Under the pieces are notes generated by a model. That model was not told the origin of the DNA and made no database searches. It saw only the letters and a list, made by a program, of their open reading frames with translations. From positions 62,001-126,000 of the forward strand of contig NZ_AUFZ01000018.1 of assembly GCF_000426765.1 (NCBI RefSeq): DNA of 64,000 nt, written 5' to 3'. Shown piece by piece: positions 58,007-64,000 of the stretch. Made by a program: the position numbers and the translations under genes. This DNA comes from Vibrio litoralis DSM 17657. GTDB lineage: Bacteria; Pseudomonadota; Gammaproteobacteria; Enterobacterales; Vibrionaceae. Numbering within the stretch: position 1 is the stretch's first letter; each line of letters opens with the position of its first letter.

Positions 58007-58192
58007 CACTATATTATTTAATTCATCAAACAACATCAGAGCCACTACAATATTATTAACATTTATACTTTAGATACTCACACCTATAATTATAGGAAAA
58101 GATCGAAAAAATCAGCATTCTAGGAAAAGTAAACATACTTACAATCATAACATCACCAGTATTAACACTATATAACATTCAATCGCATATAA

Positions 58193-58381
58193 AATAATAT
58201 AAAAACGAACCATTCAATTCAAAGATGGAGAAATTTACACAAAAGCTCAGAGAATCGATTCAGGGCTAAGAGTGACACATTTTTTAAGACTAACGTAAAG
58301 AGTTATAAAACTAATACAAGAGATTTTAAAAGAAGAAACAAAGAGCCAACAATATCTTCACAAATACATTATAAATTTTAA
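58193..58381 (+). pseudogene. Possible C-terminal remnant of a toxin gene
   Basis: An open frame of 62 codons without a start ends nine bases before the start of the immunity-like gene at 58391. The peptide is rich in Lys, Arg, Asn and Thr and ends RRNKEPTISSQIHYKF. Position directly before a small secreted-protein gene resembles the end of an Rhs or polymorphic toxin tip. No domain is recognised. In such AT-rich DNA a 62-codon frame is uncommon but not impossible. Confidence 0.35.
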
Positions 58382-58390
58382 GAGAAAAAC

Positions 58391-59197
58391 ATGAATAAGT
58401 TTATTTTAGCTATATTACTCATATCCTTCAACACTTACTCAAAAAGTGAATACAATATAGTGGTTCAACCTTACTTAGAATCAAAATTAAGCTGCGATGA
58501 CATTAAAAATAAAATAAACTTATGTTTTATAGAAGCAAAAGAGCATTACGACTTCAAAAGTTTCATATTTACGTTCAAACTTGAATTAAAAATCAAAGAA
58601 AACGAATTAGAAAAAACCCTTCAAGCTGTCGCTGATCAAATATCATTAACTTTAAACCCATTAACAGCAGAGTTTTATAAAGAAAAGTCATTATTAACAA
58701 CCAATTTAAAATCAAAAAAATTTAAACCAGAAGATGTCATCGTGGAATTAAAAGTAAAAAACAACAATAAGAATTACACTGCATATATGTACCCCAAAAA
58801 AAATAAAAATGGAAATATATCATTAATTAGTAAATTTTTTACAGGTAAACATGATGTATTCGAAAAATTAAAATTCAATTGCAAATTAGTAAAATCAACA
58901 CCTCTTTCTGATGAAGAGTCTATTGATGATGCTTGTAAGCCATACAACTCAAACATTAACAATAAAAATGAAGAAAAAATGAATAGATTAAAAATTTCAA
59001 TCTTATTAATCCTCATACCCATATTATCCAAAATGGCTCTGGCTGACTGCTCAGAAATAAGCTGTAATGGTATAGGAGAACAAGTTGTAAAATCAGTCTA
59101 TGTAACAAATAAACCCGCTGGCGTAGCTTATCTTCAGGCACAGATAGGAAAGGAAAAACTAAAATGCAACCTTGTTGAAGGCAATTTAATGACTTAA
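58391..59197 (+). CDS. Secreted protein of unknown family, fused in frame to a second signal-peptide protein
   Basis: A 268-residue frame made of two parts. Residues 1-196 start with a signal peptide (MNKFILAILLISFNTYSKS) and continue as a charged, Lys/Asn-rich domain with cysteines, of no family I know. Residue 197 is a methionine that begins a second signal peptide (MNRLKISILLILIP...MALA) followed by DCSEISCNGIGEQVVKSVY. The second part is a paralogue of the gene at 60905. A signal peptide in mid-protein suggests that two genes were joined by loss of a stop codon, or that the second is started separately at ATG 58979. Probable immunity-type proteins of a decayed toxin locus (inference). Confidence 0.6.
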   Translation: MNKFILAILLISFNTYSKSEYNIVVQPYLESKLSCDDIKNKINLCFIEAKEHYDFKSFIFTFKLELKIKENELEKTLQAVADQISLTLNPLTAEFYKEKSLLTTNLKSKKFKPEDVIVELKVKNNNKNYTAYMYPKKNKNGNISLISKFFTGKHDVFEKLKFNCKLVKSTPLSDEESIDDACKPYNSNINNKNEEKMNRLKISILLILIPILSKMALADCSEISCNGIGEQVVKSVYVTNKPAGVAYLQAQIGKEKLKCNLVEGNLMT

Positions 59198-59340
59198 AAA
59201 AATCACACCCCCTATTTAAAGAAACCTACTCACTCATACTCACGGCACTTTCATTCAATAAGTACTTTTACGTGAGAATTGCTGAAAACTCAGATGTATG
59301 TGAAGTGTTAAGAACGAGTCAAAAACACACTCACGGGTGA
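58979..59340 (+). pseudogene. Small secreted Cys protein, copy 1 (broken)
   Basis: Starts at the internal ATG 58979 with a signal peptide and the motif ADCSEISCNGIGEQVVKSVY. Compared with copy 2 at 60905, a TTA codon has become TAA (59195-59197), which ends it early. Further on, a change of phase at CACACCCCCTA, shared with copy 2, gives a very protein-like continuation (FKETYSLILTALSFNKYFYV, RIAENSDVCEVLRTSQ) to a stop at 59340. So the ancestral protein was probably about 115-120 residues with an additional Cys near its C-terminus. Function unknown. Confidence 0.6.
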
Positions 59341-59434
59341 GGTTCAAAACCAGCACTTTGTATTTGCAGACGGCAAGTTCATTGCTTTAAACACTCAAAC
59401 CCAAGATGCGGATAATAAACTCAAAGACAAACAA
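59042..59434 (+). repeat. 393-bp direct repeat, copy 1
   Basis: Matches 60968-61360 with a constant offset of 1,926 bases, no insertions or deletions and few substitutions. It spans the mature part of the small secreted gene and the start of the Rhs fragment, ending at AAAGACAAACAA. Confidence 0.93.
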
Positions 59435-60556
59435 GTCCGCTACCTACATTACGATGCCCTAAATTCGGTTGATATGATCACCGATGGCTACGGCCTGATC
59501 GTTGAACGCAGAAGTTACGATACATGGGGTAAACAGAGAAAAGTTATATGGAAAGACAATGATCCATTAACCGTCGCCCAAGAAGCCATAACAAACCGCG
59601 GTTACACTGGCCATGAAGAGATTAGTGAAATCGGCTTAATCCATATGAATGGCCGGGTTTATGACCAAGAATTAGCTCGATTTATTAGTCCCGATCCACA
59701 TATTCAGTCACCATTTTTAACTAATAGTTTTAACCGCTATGCGTATGTTGTGAATAATCCACTGAAATATAATGATCCTACAGGTTTTTTATTTACAAGC
59801 GGTGGGATGGATGTTGGAGGAGGGAGGGATCCTTTAGGTCGAGGTGAGCACGGGGGACCAGATAGAGCTCCTAACGATTCAAGACCACAAGGTCCGATAG
59901 GTAGTAATAAGCATGGTCCTGACCCAGACCATTATGGCGGAAGAACGGATAATGTAAAAGATACAGGGATAATAACAAATTCAGGAGCAATTATTAATTT
60001 AAAATATAATCCAGATGGTTCATTCAATTCTTCAGTAGTCGATAGAATATCGACAAATTGGAATTCTGGCTTCTTTTTTAATAATTCTTACTATAATACA
60101 GATCTAGATGATCAGTATAGGTCTGCTTATCTTCCCAATAAACCACCATTAGGTTTTTTCGGTGGTTTAAGCTGGGAGTCAATAGATCGCGCTATTTCCC
60201 CTCTAGCTCCATCGCAGGAAAAATTATCCGGTTATAGTGAAGCTTTGAATAATGCGTCTTTAATTTCTGGCGATCTTGCCTATGCTGCCCTAATGGTTGG
60301 CAACTTTCCAGCAGCGGCAGCATTATCAACTGTAAGCTTCTCAACAGGTATTGCTTCTTTGGGAGTAAACTTAGCCACTGGTGACTATGATTCATAAAAG
60401 AAAACTATAAGCTCCATGACTATTTCAGAAGCTATTGGATTTGGCCAGAACGCTTTGTCTAAATCCTTACCAGCAGTTGCTCGCCCAGCTTTTAATGCAA
60501 TAACTGGTGGAGTGGAAAGAAGTATAACCCATAAATTTAACTCTGAAGATTTATAA
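59312..60556 (+). pseudogene. Orphan Rhs C-terminal fragment with toxin tip, interrupted by a stop codon
   Basis: An open frame without its own start begins inside an Rhs protein (NTLTGEVQNQHFVFADGKFI; VRYLHYDALNSVDMITDGYG). It continues through the Rhs core with GYTGHEEISEIGLIHMNGRV, YDQELARFISPDPHIQSP and the core end NPLKYNDPTG at about 59779. The variable tip that follows is Gly-rich and then hydrophobic (GDLAYAALMVGNFPAAAALS). TAA at 60395-60397 interrupts it, but the same frame stays open for 52 more codons to TAA at 60554. A start at ATG 59474 would yield a 307-residue product. It is an orphan toxin tip lacking the N-terminal delivery part. A membrane-active toxin is inferred only from the hydrophobic segment. 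Confidence 0.8.
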
Positions 60557-60557
60557 C

Positions 60558-60886
60558 ATGAAAAGAAACCTCAATCCTCTTGCTCTAAAATATTACCTCG
60601 CAGTCCTGCTAACTTACTCAACAGGACTTTACTTAATAATATACGCCCAGGAAGTAAATAAAATTTATAGCATAATAATTATGTTATCTTCATTATTGTT
60701 AGCTGTATTAGATAACTTCATCATCCCTAAATTATACAAAGAAAAAAAACAATTATCACATTTATATCTGTAAACATAACTACCGTCACACTAGGTTATA
60801 TATCTCCAACTTTAATGGTATTAATCAATGGGGTAATTTCACTTTACTGGGGAAACTATGCTTATAACTACCAAAATAAAAAATAA
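60558..60886 (+). pseudogene. Membrane immunity-like protein, copy 1 (frameshifted)
   Basis: Starts one base after the Rhs-tip stop (TAAcATG), as expected for a toxin-immunity pair. The frame gives 71 residues (LALKYYLAVLLTYSTGLYLI onward) and stops at 60771. A shift of one base in the A8 run near 60740-60747 restores a continuation (TIITFISVNITTVTLGYISP to YWGNYAYNYQNKK) that aligns end to end with the intact paralogue at 61379. So this copy carries a homopolymer frameshift. The full protein would have about four membrane helices and 108 residues. Confidence 0.72.
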
Positions 60887-60904
60887 AAACAAAGGTATAT
60901 CTTA

Positions 60905-61266
60905 ATGAAAAAATGGACTTACGCATTATTATTCCACATCACTATCTTCACATCTAAAAATGTTTTAGCTGACTGCTCAGAAATAAGCTGTCATGGTATA
61001 GGAGAACAAGTTGTAAAATCAGTCTATATAACAAATAAACCCGATGGCGTAGCTTATCTTCAGGCACAGATAGGAAAGGAAAAACTAAAATGCAACCTTG
61101 TTGAAGAAAATTTCATGACTTTAAAAGATCACACCCCCTATTTAAAGAAACCTACTCACTCATACTCACGGCACTTTCATTCAATAAGTACTTTTACGTG
61201 AGAATTGCTGAAAACTCAGATGTATGTGAAGTGTTAAGAACGAGTCAAAAACACACTCACGGGTGA
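60905..61266 (+). pseudogene. Small secreted Cys protein, copy 2
   Basis: The readable frame from ATG 60905 gives 98 residues: signal peptide MKKWTYALLFHITIFTSKNVLA, then DCSEISCHGIGEQVVKSVYI and a tail HTPYLKKPTHSYSRHF ending at 61201. As in copy 1, the alternative phase after CACACCCCCTA is more protein-like and reaches a stop at 61266, so the gene is probably frameshifted by a two-base AC insertion shared by both copies. The shorter product may still be made. AGGTATA is a poor ribosome binding site. Its product would be periplasmic or outside the cell. Confidence 0.6.
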
Positions 61267-61360
61267 GGTTCAAAACCAGCACTTTGTCTTTGCAGACGGC
61301 AAGCTCATTGCTTTAAACACGCAAACCCAAGATGCGGATAATAAACTTAAAGACAAACAA
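60968..61360 (+). repeat. 393-bp direct repeat, copy 2
   Basis: Second copy of 59042-59434. Here the Rhs-derived part stops at DNKLKDKQ and is joined directly to the leader of the intact membrane gene, without a toxin tip. Confidence 0.93.
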
Positions 61361-61378
61361 ACCCAGGAAGTTATCCGA
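61238..61378 (+). pseudogene. Short Rhs core fragment, copy 2
   Basis: An open frame without a start repeats NTLTGEVQNQHFVFADGKLI and continues to DNKLKDKQ, then enters TQEVIR and runs in frame into the ATG of the gene at 61379. It lacks the Rhs core and any toxin tip. It looks like the scar of a recombination or deletion that removed a tip. Confidence 0.7.
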
Positions 61379-61714
61379 ATGAAGACTGACCCTCTAAACA
61401 TAAAATACTATTTATTAATATTAATATTAATATCTTACACCACAGGAGTTTATTTAATAACAACACTAAAAAAAGAAAATATCATTTATGGCTCAATCAT
61501 AACAGGATCGTGTATAATAAGTATATTCCTTGATTATATATTAAAAAGTAATTTATACAAAGAAAAGAAAACAATTTTAATATTCATCATCATAAACATC
61601 AACATCTTTACTTTAGGTCAAACATTCCCAGCCCCAATGTTTTTAATAAACTCGGCAATATCATTTTATTGGGGAAGCTATGCTTATAACTACCAACATA
61701 AACACAAAAAATAA
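61379..61714 (+). CDS. Membrane immunity-like protein, intact copy 2
   Basis: A 111-residue hydrophobic protein with about four membrane segments (around 9-27, 37-53, 65-85 and 88-105) and a basic C-terminus (NYQHKHKK). CAGGAAG lies nine bases before the ATG. It is homologous over its whole length to the frameshifted gene at 60558, which sits directly behind the Rhs toxin tip. By position and family likeness it is a probable immunity protein kept after its toxin was lost; this is inference. It lies in strongly AT-rich DNA unlike the chromosomal genes on both sides. Confidence 0.72.
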   Translation: MKTDPLNIKYYLLILILISYTTGVYLITTLKKENIIYGSIITGSCIISIFLDYILKSNLYKEKKTILIFIIININIFTLGQTFPAPMFLINSAISFYWGSYAYNYQHKHKK

Positions 61715-61726
61715 GAATGTATCTTC

Positions 61727-61873
61727 ATGAAAAAATGGACTTACGATTTATTATTCCACATCACTATCTTCACATCTAAATCAACTGTGCAATTTCAGTT
61801 ATATAGCGATAAAATTTGGTACGCCTCTAAGGTATCCAAAATATGTAAAATTGATGCTATTTGGTTGAAATAG
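61727..61873 (+). pseudogene. Small secreted Cys protein, copy 3 (only the signal peptide left)
   Basis: The first 53 bases repeat the start of copy 2 (MKKWTYDLLFHITIFTSK) with one amino acid change. The sequence then switches abruptly to an unrelated 30-residue end (STVQFQLYSDKIWYASKVSK and onward) that stops at 61873. It lies 12 bases after the intact membrane gene, the same order as copy 2 after copy 1. It marks the right end of the duplicated block. Confidence 0.65.
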
Positions 61874-62133
61874 AACTTACATAGTATAAAAGTAAAAGTT
61901 CGCATCAAGAGCTGCGATCTTTTTTAATTCTCTCTTTTGGTCGTGCAGGGATGAATGTTCTCTATAGCAACCACCAACCCATTACAAAAACTAATCCATC
62001 ACATTGATTTTCTTCTTGTGAAGATACTCACATTTTTATTGCTGAATAAATCATTAAGATCTAATATCCACGCCAAATTCAGGGTCAATCATTTACCCAT
62101 TTCCCTTACTTAAATTTATCGTGGAGAAGATGC

Positions 62134-63339
62134 ATGTCTGCGCCTTTTAGTTTAATCAAACTAACCTTCTTAATCGCCATTTTGGCGGCAGTTGGCCAAA
62201 TGACGCAAACCATGTATGTACCATCAATGGGTTACATGGCACATGAATTTCATGTATCCGCAGCTTCAATGCAAGCGGTGATGGCCTGCTATTTAATTCC
62301 TTATGGATTATCGCAATTTATTTATGGCCCATTATCGGATCGCTTAGGCCGTCGCCCTATTATTTTGGCTGGTTTAGCTATTTATATTGTTGGTTCACTC
62401 ATTGCGCTTTTTTCTCATAACTTTAGCTTATTCTTAGTGGCAAGTTTTATCCAAGGTATTGGCATTGGTTGTGGTGGCGCGATGGCAAGAACATTAAGTC
62501 GCGATTGCTTTTCCGGGCAAGACTTGCATAAGGTCAATAGCTTGATCAGCATGTGCCTGATGTTTTCACCACTAGTGGCTCCATTATTGGGTGGCTACTT
62601 AACAGAAGCGTTTAATTGGCGCAGCAGCTACTTGTTTCTGGCTCTATTTAGCATTGGCGTGACCATTATTATGTTCACCCATATGACGGAAACATTGCCG
62701 AAGGAATCACGTCGCTATGACTCAGTGGCAACTAGCTACCGTTACGTAATGAGCAATCGTCAATTCCAAGGTTACTTATTATGCTTAGTCGCTACTTTTG
62801 CTGGCGTAGCATTATTTGAAGCCGCGGCAGGGGTACTACTTGGTGGTAAGCTCAAAATGGCAGCGACCACGGTAAGTTTGTTATTTATTGTACCAATTCC
62901 CGGCTACTTGCTAGGAGCGGCAATGTCGAGCTGGATTGCGGCGCGTCACTCAGAAAAGCGCGCGCTGAACTTCGGCTTGGTCGCGATTGCGATTGGCTCA
63001 TTGGTGATATTTATTCCGGGAGTATTTGGTTTCACCAACGCGGTAAGTTTAGTCGGTGGCGCAACCATCTACTTCTTAGGCGCTGGTGTGTTATTTCCAG
63101 CGGCGACGACAGGTGCTATCTCACCGTTTCCTCATCATGCAGGAACGGCAGGAGCATTATTAGGTGGCATACAGAACTTTGGCGCGGGAATGGCAACCCT
63201 ATTGGCAGCGATGATGCCAGCACAAAACCAGCTTCCACTAGGGGCGTTAATGCTTGCGATGTCACTACTAGCAGTCATCGGCCTACATAGAGTCAATAAA
63301 ACACCGATGCCGCCAGATGTATTGAGTAGCACGCTGTAA
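62134..63339 (+). CDS. emrD: MFS multidrug exporter, EmrD type
   Basis: A 401-residue inner-membrane transporter with twelve hydrophobic segments. The MFS loop motif A reads GPLSDRLGRRP at 65-75, and motif C-like glycines occur in FSPLVAPLLGGYL in the fifth helix, as in drug/proton antiporters. Sequence resembles the EmrD/Bcr group; V. cholerae has a studied EmrD-3 of this kind. Substrates cannot be read from sequence. The ATG at 62134 follows GGAGAAG. It is convergent with the HopJ gene, with a repeat element between. Confidence 0.82.
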   Translation: MSAPFSLIKLTFLIAILAAVGQMTQTMYVPSMGYMAHEFHVSAASMQAVMACYLIPYGLSQFIYGPLSDRLGRRPIILAGLAIYIVGSLIALFSHNFSLFLVASFIQGIGIGCGGAMARTLSRDCFSGQDLHKVNSLISMCLMFSPLVAPLLGGYLTEAFNWRSSYLFLALFSIGVTIIMFTHMTETLPKESRRYDSVATSYRYVMSNRQFQGYLLCLVATFAGVALFEAAAGVLLGGKLKMAATTVSLLFIVPIPGYLLGAAMSSWIAARHSEKRALNFGLVAIAIGSLVIFIPGVFGFTNAVSLVGGATIYFLGAGVLFPAATTGAISPFPHHAGTAGALLGGIQNFGAGMATLLAAMMPAQNQLPLGALMLAMSLLAVIGLHRVNKTPMPPDVLSSTL

Positions 63340-63340
63340 T

Positions 63341-63504
63341 AATACCAATCGCACTAATTATATGATCACTCTTGCTTGTTAAAAGCCTCGATAACTGCGT
63401 TATAAATTTTGATTGTAGAGCGACTACTTATCGAAATTTATGCCTTGTTCTCAAGGCTTTTTTCTTCGCAATTTTTGTTCACCTAATTAATTTGATTGGT
63501 ATAA
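63341..63504. repeat. MITE-like inverted-repeat element between emrD and the HopJ gene
   Basis: The left end AATACCAATCGCACTAATTA and right end TAATTAATTTGATTGGTAT form imperfect terminal inverted repeats about 165 bp apart. The interior has no gene. It differs from the TATACCCAA family. I recall similar ATACCAATC-ended elements in other marine gammaproteobacteria. Confidence 0.7.
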
Positions 63505-63843
63505 TTAATTCAGCGCTGGCGATGAGAATTTTATGCCATCCCAACCATGCTCAATAAAATTACGAATATTTTGATGATCATCGTTTTCTGGATGCTGTAA
63601 TACATCTTCACGGTAGAACTTACCAAAACAAGCCAAGGTTTGCGCTTGAGTTAAATTATGCATTTGAGCGAAGGCAAAGATCTTACAAGAGCCATTGTTT
63701 TGCCCTGCTTCATTTTCGACTTCACCATTGGTAAATGTGCTTGGAGTAAAGCTATAGTTCGCATCAATCGTAGCGATGGTCTGCTCAAATTCTACCGATA
63801 GCGGTTCAGTGGTGACTTGATGCAAAAATTCCGTTAATTCCAT
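63505..63843 (-). CDS. HopJ-family small protein
   Basis: A 112-residue cytoplasmic protein of the HopJ family. The blocks IDANYSFTPSTFTNGEVENEAGQNNGSCKIFAFA and CFGKFYREDVLQHPENDDHQNIRNF are typical. The name comes from a Pseudomonas syringae effector, but the family is widespread in bacteria without type III secretion, and nothing here suggests export. ATG 63843 is chosen, nine bases after AAGGAG; ATG 63849 is two codons upstream and closer to that site. Upstream lies a TATACCCAA repeat. Confidence 0.8.
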   Translation of the reverse strand: MELTEFLHQVTTEPLSVEFEQTIATIDANYSFTPSTFTNGEVENEAGQNNGSCKIFAFAQMHNLTQAQTLACFGKFYREDVLQHPENDDHQNIRNFIEHGWDGIKFSSPALN

Positions 63844-63872
63844 AATCATCTTCTCCTTAAATCTAAATAGTG

Positions 63873-64000
63873 TATACCCAAGTGACTTCAAGATGCAGAA
63901 TTCAGAGCTATCATCCAGACCTTTAGGCAAGGAAGATTGGCGAAGGAATGTAGGTACCTTTCAAACCAATCTGACACTGCATAAAGGTTTGGATGAAGCT
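63873..64000. repeat. TATACCCAA inverted-repeat element, cut by the window edge
   Basis: The first 128 bases of a copy nearly identical to 5978-6105, starting TATACCCAAGTGACTTC and including GGATGAAGCT at the edge. The right arm lies outside the window. Confidence 0.9.

Larger units (their letters stand above)
57568..58390. other. AT-rich stretch between the chb operon and the Rhs-type island
   Basis: An 823-base stretch without an intact gene. It holds the operon terminator and then two patches of protein-like but broken frames (57800-58006 and 58193-58381), which look like remains of toxin genes. AT content rises sharply here compared with the operon. Confidence 0.6.

Noticed and set aside
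57568..62133. Prophage or integrative element with integrase and attachment sites
   Set aside because: No integrase, transposase or tRNA gene and no flanking direct repeats around the whole island; only the internal 393-bp repeats are present.
63505..63843. Type III secretion effector
   Set aside because: HopJ-family proteins are common in bacteria without type III secretion, and no secretion genes or chaperone are seen in the window.

Overview
The window looks like a chromosomal segment of a gammaproteobacterium of the family Vibrionaceae, most likely the genus Vibrio. The strongest evidence is the chiS gene next to a complete chitin-disaccharide (chb) operon in the gene order I remember from Vibrio cholerae, together with vibrio-like arcA/arcB, thrLABC and gltBD proteins. 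Species cannot be fixed from the sequence alone. There are no rRNA or tRNA genes, no CRISPR array, no transposase gene and no prophage.

Positions 1-35.7 kb are mostly housekeeping genes: the start of xerD, fldB, brnQ, trmN6, srmB, yaaA, a sodium:amino-acid symporter, a small DUF3545 gene, a hemerythrin-like gene, ung, grcA, the threonine operon thrLABC with a readable leader peptide and attenuator, arcA, arcB with an overlapping PAS/degenerate-GGDEF gene, gltBD, a DUF1499 lipoprotein, mtnN-btuF-yadS, tyrS, a LysM/M23 endopeptidase, erpA and hemL. Many convergent pairs share one bidirectional terminator. Perfect FNR-type boxes lie upstream of grcA and arcA.

Positions 35.7-57.6 kb carry a tiny Cys-rich membrane peptide gene, an AI-2E-family permease, rsmC, chiS, and then a ten-gene chitin oligosaccharide operon: periplasmic binding protein, two permeases, two ATPases, GH9 glucosaminidase-like enzyme, glucosamine/GlcNAc kinase, GH20 hexosaminidase, GH94 chitobiose phosphorylase and a hexose-phosphate mutase. 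ChiS and CRP probably control it. Its promoter region holds a CRP-like site and three copies of an undescribed 16-bp direct repeat. An ERIC element sits inside the operon between the two ATPase genes.

Positions 57.6-61.9 kb form an AT-rich accessory island of decaying Rhs-type toxin tips with immunity-like genes: an orphan Rhs core fragment with a C-terminal toxin domain broken by a stop codon, a frameshifted membrane immunity-like gene and an intact paralogue of it, repeated small secreted Cys proteins, and a 393-bp direct repeat with a constant 1,926-bp offset. This is the most unusual part of the window.

The right end has an EmrD-type drug exporter, a HopJ-family gene and two intergenic inverted-repeat elements. 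A dispersed family of repeats ending in TATACCCAAGTGACTTC occurs at least five times between genes.
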